From: an uncultured bacterium
GTDB taxonomy: Bacteria; Verrucomicrobiota; Kiritimatiellia; CAIKKV01
Assembly (NCBI GenBank): GCA_903828035.1
Contig: CAIKKV010000727.1
Coordinates: 1 to 8,887 of the forward strand
Direction: 5' to 3'
DNA length: 8,887 nt
The notes beneath the pieces were generated by a model. That model was not told the origin of the DNA, did not search any database, and saw only the letters and a list, made by a program, of their open reading frames with translations. A program made the translations under genes and the position numbers. Below, piece after piece: positions 1-5,467 of the stretch (position 1 is its first letter; each line of letters starts with the position of its first letter).

Positions 1-61
1 ATATTCATTGAATGAAAGACCTGTCAGGCCTGTTTTTCTTCGACCGCACAGCGCCTTTGCC

Positions 62-155
62 GTCATCCCGAGCGTAGTCGAGGGATCTCTTCCTTACCGT
101 CTAAACCCGGAGATCCCTCGACTCCGGCCCGAAGCGTGCCTCCGCTCGGGATGAC
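62..155. repeat. Long imperfect palindrome, REP/MITE-like
   Basis: Two perfect complementary blocks are present. Positions 62-74 (GTCATCCCGAGCG) pair with 143-155, and 76-89 (AGTCGAGGGATCTC) pair with 110-123. That gives about 27 bp of stem with a 20-nt loop at 90-109. The right arm has 19 extra bases (124-142) between the two blocks, where the left arm has a single T at 75. Sequences of the type 'GTCATCCCGAGCG...GTCGAGGGATCT' are, as I recall, common dispersed intergenic palindromes in environmental bacterial genomes. Copy number in this genome cannot be seen from one window. Confidence 0.75.
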
Positions 156-250
156 AGAATAAGATCAATACATATAAGGAAATTTGCTTTTGGCGAAACT
201 GGCGCCAAGATGCGTAAATATATATTCCCCCCACAAACCCGGAAGCGCCC

Positions 251-316
251 TCTTAATCATAATCCTGACTGTATGGATCAGATTAAGATTAAGATCACGA
301 TTACGATAAAGATTAC
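251..316. repeat. GATTAA/GATTAC hexamer array with hairpin
   Basis: Six consecutive 6-bp units start at 281: GATTAA, GATTAA, GATCAC, GATTAC, GATAAA, GATTAC (ending 316). The block at 251-264 (TCTTAATCATAATC) is the reverse complement of 281-294 with one mismatch, so a 14-bp stem with a 16-nt loop (265-280) can form. The base composition is far more AT-rich than the flanking genes. It lies upstream of the promoter proposed at 333-362, so it is more likely a dispersed repeat than part of the sulfatase leader. Confidence 0.65.
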
Positions 317-332
317 AGACGGGACGAGGCGT

Positions 333-362
333 TTGACATTGCCGTTCAGGCGGGTTTATGAT
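333..362 (+). promoter_or_regulatory. Sigma-70-like promoter for the sulfatase
   Basis: TTGACA (333-338) matches the -35 consensus at all six positions. TATGAT (357-362) matches the -10 consensus at five of six, and the spacer is 18 bp. The expected start of transcription lies around 368-370, only a few bases before the ATG at 372, so the mRNA would be leaderless or nearly so. There is no Shine-Dalgarno sequence in front of that ATG, which agrees with this reading. Confidence 0.55.
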
Positions 363-371
363 CGGCAACGT

Positions 372-1871
372 ATGAGCACATCAGCCAAGCCCAACATCCT
401 CCTGATCATCACGGATCACCAGGCGTTCTACGGCCACGACCGGCCCGGCCAGTTCGAGTACAAGTGGCCCCGCTTCGAGCAGTTCGCGGCGGCGGGAACG
501 CGCTTCGACCGCGCCTACTCGGTCAGCCCCATCTGCTCGCCCGCGCGCGCCAGCATGATGACGGGCCAGTATCCCTCCAAGCATGGCATGGTCTGGAATT
601 GCGAGCGGATGGACAACGGCAACCAGTCCGATTTCAAGCCGGGCCAGGCGCTGTACAGCCACTATCTCTCGAAGGCCGGCTACCGCAACGGCTATGTCGG
701 GAAATGGCATTGCGGCCACACGCGGCTTCCCGTGGACTATGGCATCGAGGGCTGGTCGCTCACCGACTACGGCAAGCCCTACATGTGCGACGAATACCGC
801 GCCTACGCCGCGAGCCGGGGCTATGGCGACGCCCGCGCCCGGATCGAACATCACTTCACGGGCAAGTGGGAGGGGACGGAGGTGGTCCTGCACCACCCGT
901 CGCCCTGGCAGTTCATGAACGGCAGCGGCGTTCTCCAGGGCCCTCCCGAGGCGCATGAGGAGCAGTTCGTGGCGCATCAGGCGGTTGAGAAGATCCGGGA
1001 GCTGGCCGGCAGCGGCCAGCCGTGGAGCCTGGTGGCCAGCTTCTGGGGGCCCCACCAGCCCTATTATCCCTCCGAGCCGTATGCGTCCATGATCGATCCC
1101 AAATCGATACCCGAGTATCCCAGCTTCCGCGACGACCTGGCCGGCCGGCCCCTGCGCCATTTCTACCACCGGGATTACCACCACTGGGATGTCCGGCGGT
1201 GGCGCGGCAACGACACGTGGCCGCTGTGGCAGGAGCTTCTCGCGAAATGCTACGGCCAGGCGTTGCAGACCGATGCGGCCGTGGGGTCGGTTCTCGACTC
1301 CCTGGAGCAACTGGGCGTGGCCGACAATACCATTGTCATGTGGGTGGCCGACCACGGGGATGCGATCGCCAGCCACGGCGGGATGTGGGATAAGGCGTCG
1401 ACCATGACCGAGGAGGTCATGCGCGTTCCGTTCGCCGTCCGCTGGCCGAAGGGGATCCCCTGTCCCCGCCGCGTGGACCACTTTGTCACCAATATGGACG
1501 TCACCGCGACCCTGCTCGAGGCCGCGGGAATCCCGGTGCCCGCGGAGATGGACAGCCGGTCGGTGCTGCCGCTGTGCCGGGCCGCGGATCCCGGATGGCC
1601 GGACCAGCTCGTCTGTGAGCACAACGGGCACGGGGAGGACATCCTGCAGCGCATGATCGTTCACGGGTCGTACAAGTACGTGGCCGCGCTTTACGATGGC
1701 GACGAGCTGTACGACCTCGCGCAGGACCCTTACGAAATGCACAACCTCGTGGATTCGCCCGCGCACCGGGAGGTCAAGGCCGAGCTGCGCAACCGCATCA
1801 TCGCCCATATCCGGACGAAGGACGATGTGAGGGCGGAGCGCCTCGCCTATTCTCTGAGGCTCGGCTTCTAG
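372..1871 (+). CDS. Sulfatase (S1 family, formylglycine type)
   Basis: This 499-residue protein should hydrolyse sulfate esters; the substrate cannot be told from sequence. The sulfatase signature C-S-P-A-R is at residues 55-59, where Cys55 would be converted to the catalytic formylglycine by a maturase (none in this window; an anaerobe would use a radical SAM anSME). The N-terminal strand PNILLIITDHQ supplies metal ligand Asp15; the usual second Asp is His16. GKWHCG places Lys111 and His113 in the active site, ADHGD gives Asp327, His328 and Asp330 of the metal site, and WDK gives Lys341. Length is normal for a complete S1 domain. No signal peptide is visible from this start, so the enzyme appears cytoplasmic, acting on imported sulfated sugars or small sulfate esters. 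The start at 372 is preferred because upstream in-frame ATGs (210, 273) translate repeat DNA. No ribosome-binding site precedes it, but a promoter ends 9 nt upstream. Its stop shares CTAG with the convergent gene. Confidence 0.93.
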   Translation: MSTSAKPNILLIITDHQAFYGHDRPGQFEYKWPRFEQFAAAGTRFDRAYSVSPICSPARASMMTGQYPSKHGMVWNCERMDNGNQSDFKPGQALYSHYLSKAGYRNGYVGKWHCGHTRLPVDYGIEGWSLTDYGKPYMCDEYRAYAASRGYGDARARIEHHFTGKWEGTEVVLHHPSPWQFMNGSGVLQGPPEAHEEQFVAHQAVEKIRELAGSGQPWSLVASFWGPHQPYYPSEPYASMIDPKSIPEYPSFRDDLAGRPLRHFYHRDYHHWDVRRWRGNDTWPLWQELLAKCYGQALQTDAAVGSVLDSLEQLGVADNTIVMWVADHGDAIASHGGMWDKASTMTEEVMRVPFAVRWPKGIPCPRRVDHFVTNMDVTATLLEAAGIPVPAEMDSRSVLPLCRAADPGWPDQLVCEHNGHGEDILQRMIVHGSYKYVAALYDGDELYDLAQDPYEMHNLVDSPAHREVKAELRNRIIAHIRTKDDVRAERLAYSLRLGF

Positions 1872-3232
1872 TTCGTCAGGCCCTTCAGGGGGCCGGGAAT
1901 CCGGCCGCCCCGGCGGATCAGCACGGCGCAGGAGCTGGTGTTCACGGGCATCACGGGCCCTCCGCCCAGGAGGCCCCCGAACTCGACCCATTCGCCCACC
2001 TTCCGGCCCGGCGCGGGAATGATGCGCACGGCCGTGGTCTTGTTGTTGCACATGCCGATGGCCGCCTCGTCGGCGATGATCCCGGAGAGCGTTTCGGCCG
2101 GCGTATCGCCGGGGACCACGATCATGTCGAGGCCCACCGAGCAGACCGCCGTCATGGCCTCGAGCTTTTCAATGCACAGCGCGCCTTCGGCCGCGCGGCG
2201 GGAAAGGGTGGCGTCCTCGCTGACCGGGATGAAGGCGCCGCTCATGCCGCCCGCGTGGCTCGTGGCCATGGCGCCGCCCCGCTTCACGGCGTCGTTCAGC
2301 AGCGCCAGCGCGGCGGTCGTGCCGGGGCCCCCGACCTTCTCCACGCCGATGGCCTCGAGGATGTCGCCCACCGAGTCGCCGGGCGCCGGGGTGGGCGCCA
2401 GGGAAAGGTCCACGATGTTGAACGGCACGCCCAGGCGGGCGGCCACGCGGCGGCCGATCAGCTCGCCGGCGCGCGTGATCTTGAACGCTGTCCGCTTGAT
2501 CTCCTCGGCCACGGTCTGCAGGTCCTTGTTGGGGCCCAGCTGGACGAGGGCGGCGCGCACGGTGCCGGGGCCCGAGATGCCGACCGAGAGGGAGCAGTCG
2601 CCCTCGCCGACGCCGAAGAAGGCGCCGGCCATGAAGGGGTTGTCATGCACGGCGTTGCAGAAGACGACGAGCCGGCAGCAGTCGCTGCCCCCGGTGGCCG
2701 CCGAGAGCGCGGCCGCGCGGACGATGGTCTGGCCCATCAGCGCCACGGCCTCCATGTTGATGCCGGCGCGGGAGGTGCCGATGTTGACCGAGGAGCAGAG
2801 CCGCGAGGTGGTGTGCAGCGCCTCGGGGATGCCGCGGATGAGGTTGCGGGCCGCGGAGGAGAGGTCTTTCTCCACCAGCGCGGAGTAGCCGCCCAGGAAG
2901 TCGATGCCCAGCTCGCAGGCGGCGCGGTCCAGCTCGCGGGCGATCGGCGTGTAGTCGGTGTCCTCGCAGGCGGCCGCGAACCACGAGACCGGCGTCACGC
3001 TGACGCGCTTGTTGACGATGGGGATGCCGTAGTCGCGCTCGGCCTCCTCGGCCGTGCGGACGAGCAGGCCGGCCCGGCGGCAGACCTTGTCGTAGGCCTT
3101 GCGCGCCGTGTGGTGGACGTTGGAGCCGGCGCAGTCGCTCAGGTCGATGCCCAGGGTGACGGTGCGGATGTCGAGGTTCTGGGCGTGGATCATGCCCAGC
3201 GTTTCGAGGATTTCGGCGGAGGCGATGGCCAT
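1868..3232 (-). CDS. DUF711/UPF0210 family protein (PFL-like fold)
   Basis: This is a complete 454-residue member of the UPF0210 (DUF711, 'PFL family') group, close to the usual length of about 450. Recognition rests on the N-terminal stretch MAIASAEILETLGMIHAQNLD, on NVHHTARKAYDKVC, on INKR/VNKR-V-S-V-T-P, and on the C-terminal run SVGLDMIVVPGDTPAET, IADEAAIGMCNNKTTAVR, GEWVEFGGLLG and GGRIPGPLKGLTN. The fold is known to resemble pyruvate formate-lyase, but no enzymatic activity is established, and I see no glycyl-radical motif of the RVSGY type. It is the second gene of an operon, with the ACT protein ending 12 nt upstream. The sequence AAGGA (3246-3242), which overlaps the ACT stop codon, lies 9 nt before the ATG. 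The 3' end abuts the convergent sulfatase, with both stops inside CTAG. It is likely cytoplasmic, with no signal peptide or membrane segment. The function is unknown; a metabolic role sensed by the ACT partner is an inference. Confidence 0.92.
   Translation of the reverse strand: MAIASAEILETLGMIHAQNLDIRTVTLGIDLSDCAGSNVHHTARKAYDKVCRRAGLLVRTAEEAERDYGIPIVNKRVSVTPVSWFAAACEDTDYTPIARELDRAACELGIDFLGGYSALVEKDLSSAARNLIRGIPEALHTTSRLCSSVNIGTSRAGINMEAVALMGQTIVRAAALSAATGGSDCCRLVVFCNAVHDNPFMAGAFFGVGEGDCSLSVGISGPGTVRAALVQLGPNKDLQTVAEEIKRTAFKITRAGELIGRRVAARLGVPFNIVDLSLAPTPAPGDSVGDILEAIGVEKVGGPGTTAALALLNDAVKRGGAMATSHAGGMSGAFIPVSEDATLSRRAAEGALCIEKLEAMTAVCSVGLDMIVVPGDTPAETLSGIIADEAAIGMCNNKTTAVRIIPAPGRKVGEWVEFGGLLGGGPVMPVNTSSCAVLIRRGGRIPGPLKGLTN
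1891..1906 (+). terminator. GC-rich hairpin just past the sulfatase stop
   Basis: GGCCGG (1891-1896) and CCGGCC (1901-1906) form a perfect 6-bp stem with a GAAT loop, 19 nt beyond the sulfatase stop. It lies inside the last codons of the convergent DUF711 gene and has no T-run after it. It may slow polymerase or protect the sulfatase mRNA end, or may simply reflect GC-rich coding sequence. Because the two convergent genes share their stop bases, this is the nearest hairpin I see that could serve the sulfatase transcript. Confidence 0.2.
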
Positions 3233-3244
3233 AGGGGGGATTCC

Positions 3245-3604
3245 TTAAACGCGGTGCATGGCCTTGAACAGGTCTTCGTGCTGGACGATGATGGAGAGGC
3301 CGTTCTGGCGGCCGTGCTCCTCGAGCTCCCGCTTCAGCTCGGCGAAGGCGGTGGAGATGCCGGCGATGTCGACGAGCATGATCATCGTGAACAGGCTGCT
3401 CATGATCGTCTGGCTGACGTCGAGGATATTGGCTTTCCGGGCGGCCAGCACGCCGGTCACGCCGGCGAGAATGCCGGGGCGGTCGCGGCCGATGACGGCG
3501 ATGACGATGCGGGTGCCGGTGTCGGGCCGCTGCGACTCGGTCACGTGCCGCACCCGGTCGTTCAGGAGGTTCTGCTCTTCGGTGGGCAAGGCGGACTTGG
3601 GCAT
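3245..3604 (-). CDS. ACT-domain protein, UPF0237 family
   Basis: This 119-residue protein is a single ACT domain (about residues 31-119) behind a 30-residue charged N-terminal extension. The domain begins RIVIAVIGRDRPGILAGVTGVL, with Gly44 in the ligand-binding turn, continues ANILDVSQTIMSSLFTMIMLVD, and ends IIVQHEDLFKAMHRV, which is diagnostic of UPF0237 (usually about 90 residues). ACT domains bind amino acids or other small molecules as dimers; the ligand here is unknown. The start at 3604 is chosen over an upstream in-frame ATG (3658) because AAAGGA lies 5 nt before it and the upstream residues are low-complexity. The gene sits 12 nt before the DUF711 gene on the same strand. This pairing recurs widely (for example SP_0238/SP_0239 in Streptococcus pneumoniae), suggesting the two proteins act together. 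The N-terminal extension is unusual for the family. Confidence 0.9.
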   Translation of the reverse strand: MPKSALPTEEQNLLNDRVRHVTESQRPDTGTRIVIAVIGRDRPGILAGVTGVLAARKANILDVSQTIMSSLFTMIMLVDIAGISTAFAELKRELEEHGRQNGLSIIVQHEDLFKAMHRV

Positions 3605-3629
3605 GGCGGTCCTTTCTGGTTCGCGGCTT

Positions 3630-3658
3630 ATGGTAGCGGGTGGGGCAGCGGCCTGCAA
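3630..3658 (-). promoter_or_regulatory. Possible promoter of the ACT-DUF711 operon
   Basis: Reading the minus strand, TTGCAG (3658-3653) and TACCAT (3635-3630) are separated by 17 bp and match the sigma-70 consensus at three and four of six positions. The expected transcription start, near 3623, would leave a leader of about 20 nt carrying the AAAGGA site. The match is only moderate. Confidence 0.28.
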
Positions 3659-3669
3659 TTCAAATAGGA

Positions 3670-3698
3670 TTGACCGAGGGGCGCGCGCGGGACAATAT
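3670..3698 (+). promoter_or_regulatory. Possible promoter of the nitroreductase gene
   Basis: TTGACC (3670-3675) matches the -35 consensus at five positions. After 17 bp comes CAATAT (3693-3698), a weak -10; an alternative -10 is GACAAT (3691-3696) at a 15-bp spacing. The predicted leader of about 19 nt would contain the GGAGG ribosome-binding site at 3712-3716. It is divergent from the ACT-DUF711 promoter, and the two would sit within about 70 bp of each other. Confidence 0.35.
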
Positions 3699-3723
3699 GG
3701 AGAGAGGTTACGGAGGAATCAAC

Positions 3724-4242
3724 ATGAATGACAAATTGAAGATCCTTTTTTCGCGCCGCAGCATCCGTGAGTTTTCGGAGGGGGAGGTGCCTCCCGCGGC
3801 GGTGCGGGACCTGCTGGAGGCGGCGATGGCGGCGCCATCGGCCTGTTGCAAGGATCCCTGGGAGTTCGTCGTGGTGCGCGAGGCGGCGCGGCGCGGGCTG
3901 ATGGCGCAGGGGCTGCCGAACGGAAGGTTTTTGACGAAGGCGGCGCTGGGGATCGTGGTGTGCGGAAACCTGGAGCGGGCCCATGGCGGCGAGCTGTCGT
4001 ACATGCTCCAGGATTGCAGCGCCGCCATGGAGAATCTTCTTCTCTCGGCGCAGGCGCTCGGGTACGGCGCCTGCTGGCTGGGCGTGCATCCGCGGGAGGA
4101 CCGGGTCCTGCTTTTGAGAGAGTTGCTGGGGCTGCCGGATCACATCGTGCCGATCGGCGTGGCGGCCATCGGCGTGCCGGCGGTGAAGCTGGAAGCCCGC
4201 ACGCGGTTCAACGAGAAATGCGTTCACGCGGAGAGATGGTGA
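3724..4242 (+). CDS. Nitroreductase family flavoprotein
   Basis: This compact 172-residue FMN-dependent oxidoreductase belongs to the nitroreductase superfamily. The family normally dimerises, binds FMN at the interface and reduces nitro, quinone or related compounds with NAD(P)H; the substrate here is unknown. The N-terminal FMN-phosphate motif S-R-R-S-I-R is at residues 10-15. It is followed by AAMAAPSACCKDPWEFVVV, where typical members have 'APSA.N.QPW.F', by DCSAAMENLLLSAQALGYGACWLG, and by the family C-terminus RTRFNEKCVHAERW. Cys-Cys at the position where Asn-Gln is more usual is a mild oddity. The start is fixed by GGAGG at 3712-3716, 7 nt before the ATG; an upstream in-frame ATG at 3640 would run through the divergent promoter region. 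It is likely cytoplasmic and monocistronic. It faces the flavin reductase gene tail to tail across a tandem repeat. Confidence 0.93.
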   Translation: MNDKLKILFSRRSIREFSEGEVPPAAVRDLLEAAMAAPSACCKDPWEFVVVREAARRGLMAQGLPNGRFLTKAALGIVVCGNLERAHGGELSYMLQDCSAAMENLLLSAQALGYGACWLGVHPREDRVLLLRELLGLPDHIVPIGVAAIGVPAVKLEARTRFNEKCVHAERW

Positions 4243-4265
4243 GCGGTTTTCCGGGAGATGCAAGG

Positions 4266-4312
4266 ACAGGACTTATAGGTTCTATAGGTCCTATCGCGCC
4301 TATAGGTCCTAT
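4266..4312. repeat. 9-bp tandem array of palindromic units
   Basis: Units with a strict 9-bp period begin at 4266, 4275, 4284, 4293 and 4302. The clean unit reads ATAGGTCCT followed by AT; the copies at 4284 and 4302 are identical over 11 bp (ATAGGTCCTAT). The copy at 4275 has one change, and those at 4266 and 4293 are degenerate. ATAGG-T-CCTAT is itself a perfect palindrome around one base. The 4284-4294 and 4302-4312 copies can also pair with each other (10 of 11) over a 7-nt loop, followed by TTTT at 4312-4315. It fills the gap between two convergent genes and might serve as a terminator; it also resembles dispersed repeats I associate with PVC-group genomes. Confidence 0.7.
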
Positions 4313-4327
4313 TTTGAAGAAGCAAGG

Positions 4328-4855
4328 CTACGCTTTGTATTCTTCAGTGCCCTTGATCATCACGATTTCGCCCGTGTAGAGGCGGTGGTAGTTGGCCCCG
4401 CCGTAGTTCTTCTCGATCGCGGGATCGACGAAGCGGTCCGGGTCGCAATCCTCGAAGTAGACCTTTTTGCATTCGAGGATCAGGTCGGCCTCCTCGAAGC
4501 CGGGCGCCGCCACCTTGACCGACGCCAGGGGCGTGAAGCCGCTGGCCGCGGTCTTGTCGATGTCGCGCCCCGACTGGGAGCCGCAGAAGCCGAGCTGTTT
4601 CTGGTACTCCGGAGGAAAGGCGCACAGGGTGAAGTCGGATTGCGCCTCCATGAACGAATAGGTGAAGCGGCTGGGGCGGACCGCGACCACGGCGATGGGC
4701 TTGCTCCACATCACGCCGAAGGAGCCCCAGCCGACGGTCATGATGTTGAACCGGCCCTGCTCCATTTGCCCGGCGCAGAGCAGGAACCAGCGCTTGCCCC
4801 AGAGGGAGAAGGGCTTGCAGGCGAAAAGGTCCGGATCGATTTCGTGGCGGATCAT
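4328..4855 (-). CDS. Flavin reductase-like FMN-binding protein
   Basis: This 175-residue protein has the FMN-binding split-barrel fold of the flavin reductase-like family. Members bind FMN and use NAD(P)H to supply reduced flavin or to reduce small substrates; the partner here is unknown. Supporting segments are GKRWFLLCAGQ (20-30), FNIMTVGWGSFGVMWSKP (36-53; the N-x-M-T-x-x-W signature), VAVRPSRFTYSFME (57-70), the CGSQSGRDIDK phosphate-site region (91-101) and a C-terminal TGEIVMIKG strand. It closely resembles the 'flavin reductase' proteins of anaerobic gut bacteria. The ATG at 4855 overlaps the stop of the upstream membrane-protein gene as ATGA, and GGAG lies 6 nt before it, so translation is probably coupled. 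The product is soluble, with no signal peptide. It is the last gene of its transcript; the 9-bp array lies just beyond its stop. Confidence 0.9.
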   Translation of the reverse strand: MIRHEIDPDLFACKPFSLWGKRWFLLCAGQMEQGRFNIMTVGWGSFGVMWSKPIAVVAVRPSRFTYSFMEAQSDFTLCAFPPEYQKQLGFCGSQSGRDIDKTAASGFTPLASVKVAAPGFEEADLILECKKVYFEDCDPDRFVDPAIEKNYGGANYHRLYTGEIVMIKGTEEYKA

Positions 4856-5265
4856 CGCGTGCTCCGCACGGTCGGGGTGGACACGATCAGCTTGCCGACC
4901 GAGAGGAGGAGCCAGAGCAGGCAGACGATCAGGGTGTTCCGCCCGCCCTCGCTGAGCGGGAGGGCATAGCCGGAGGCGAGCCAGGAGCCGGCCAGCCAGA
5001 TAACCAGCGTGATCACGGAGAGGATGGAGGCGGTGATCAGGTTGGGCAGGGCGGCTTCCACGCGGAGGGAGGTCAGCATGCCCCAAAGCATGCCGAGCAG
5101 GACAAAGAGGCCTCCGCAGCCTTGCGTGACGGTGGCATAATCGGGCAGCAGGAAGCCCTGGACGACGGCCAGCAGGCCGACGAGCCACGTTAGCAGGCCG
5201 AGCACGGTCAGCCCGAGGGAGAGGATCAGGTTCAAGCGGGTCTCGCTGGCTAGCATCATCGTCAT
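4852..5265 (-). CDS. Small four-helix membrane protein
   Basis: This 137-residue hydrophobic protein belongs to no family I recognise. Four membrane segments can be seen at about residues 11-40 (long, ending in a helix-breaking Pro41), 50-68, 75-99 and 110-128. Short polar loops separate them, and the C-terminal tail is basic. It contains no obvious catalytic motif. The start at 5265 is chosen because AAGGAG (5278-5273) lies 7 nt before the ATG; two upstream in-frame ATGs (5316, 5301) would precede or sit within the predicted promoter and add a charged, non-membrane N-terminus. It is the first gene of a two-gene unit, its TGA overlapping the flavin reductase ATG. The arrangement suggests the two are made in fixed ratio, but whether the membrane protein anchors the reductase, transports something or is merely co-transcribed cannot be decided. 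Confidence 0.82.
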   Translation of the reverse strand: MTMMLASETRLNLILSLGLTVLGLLTWLVGLLAVVQGFLLPDYATVTQGCGGLFVLLGMLWGMLTSLRVEAALPNLITASILSVITLVIWLAGSWLASGYALPLSEGGRNTLIVCLLWLLLSVGKLIVSTPTVRSTR

Positions 5266-5291
5266 GCCGTAACTCCTTTTGCTTTGCCTGC

Positions 5292-5321
5292 ATTCTTCCA
5301 TTGCGGCGGCAGCCAAGTCAA
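5292..5321 (-). promoter_or_regulatory. Possible promoter of the membrane protein-flavin reductase pair
   Basis: On the minus strand TTGACT (5321-5316) matches the -35 consensus at five of six and AAGAAT (5297-5292) the -10 at four of six, with an 18-bp spacer. Transcription would start near 5285, leaving a leader of about 20 nt that carries AAGGAG. Just upstream of the -35 is a small palindrome (CCCGC at 5323-5327, GCGGG at 5332-5336) that could be an operator or chance in GC-rich DNA. Confidence 0.4.
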
Positions 5322-5355
5322 GCCCGCTTGCGCGGGGGAGGCGGGAGCGCGAAAG

Positions 5356-5429
5356 GGGAGGGCCGGGTTACACCCCGGCCTCAACGTGCAAGTAAAACGT
5401 ATCAGGCTCGGGTGGAACCTCGCCCTCCC
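5356..5429. repeat. Compound hairpin element
   Basis: Outer arms GGGAGGGC (5356-5363) and GCCCTCCC (5422-5429) are perfectly complementary over 8 bp. Partly overlapping the left arm is an alternative tight hairpin, GGCCGGG (5361-5367) with CCCGGCC (5374-5380) around TTACAC. On the right side GGCTCGGG (5405-5412) and CCTCGCC (5418-5424) can pair imperfectly. The centre (5381-5404) is AT-richer. This two-lobed layout, with the two half-elements facing each other, looks like a REP-pair or small non-autonomous element. It lies between divergent promoters and has no coding potential. Confidence 0.6.
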
Positions 5430-5430
5430 G

Positions 5431-5454
5431 GAGCAACGATCTGAGCAACGATCT
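5431..5454. repeat. Perfect 12-bp tandem duplication
   Basis: GAGCAACGATCT occurs twice with no intervening base (5431-5442 and 5443-5454). It lies immediately after the compound hairpin and 13 bp before the -35 box proposed for hydE. It could be a doubled regulator site or a simple replication slippage product. Confidence 0.85.
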
Positions 5455-5467
5455 ATTCTTTAACCGC

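Larger units (their letters stand above)
1..371. other. Non-coding upstream region with repeats
   Basis: No credible gene is visible here. An open frame continuous with the sulfatase extends back to 210, but it only translates the repeat at 251-316 into an IKIKIT-like string and is not believable as protein. The stretch contains a long imperfect hairpin (62-155) and a small inverted repeat (TTGGCG at 190-195 with CGCCAA at 203-208, which includes the 8-bp palindrome TGGCGCCA at 200-207). It also has an AT-rich patch at 215-226, a GATTAA-type array with its own hairpin (251-316), and a promoter-like sequence just before the sulfatase (333-362). The mosaic of short elements is typical of a gap where intergenic repeats accumulate. 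Confidence 0.6.

Noticed and set aside
10..42. Possible rho-independent terminator (CCTG-T-CAGG region followed by GTTTTTCTT)
   Set aside because: The best stem is about five pairs with an A-C mismatch and a three-base loop, too weak to call, although it could end a gene left of the window.
198..226. CTGGCG / 17 bp / TATATT as a promoter for the sulfatase
   Set aside because: The -35 match is only three of six, and a far better promoter (TTGACA / TATGAT) lies at 333-362.
251..316. CRISPR-like or iteron array
   Set aside because: Six-base units without spacers are too short for CRISPR, and no replication initiator gene or DnaA-box cluster is nearby to support an origin.
381..2051. Long minus-strand open frame (556 codons) opposite the sulfatase
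   Set aside because: It is rich in Arg, Gly, Pro and Ala with no domain, and lies antisense to a sulfatase with clear catalytic motifs; a GC-rich codon-bias shadow.
2255..3667. Long plus-strand open frame (470 codons) opposite DUF711 and ACT genes
   Set aside because: Its Gly/Ala/Asp/Val-rich composition with no recognisable motif, opposite two well-recognised genes, marks it as a shadow frame.
4243..4327. Short repeated Gly-Pro-Ile peptide encoded across the 9-bp array
   Set aside because: It arises only because the 9-bp repeat period is three codons; the frame overlaps the nitroreductase gene and has no start signal.
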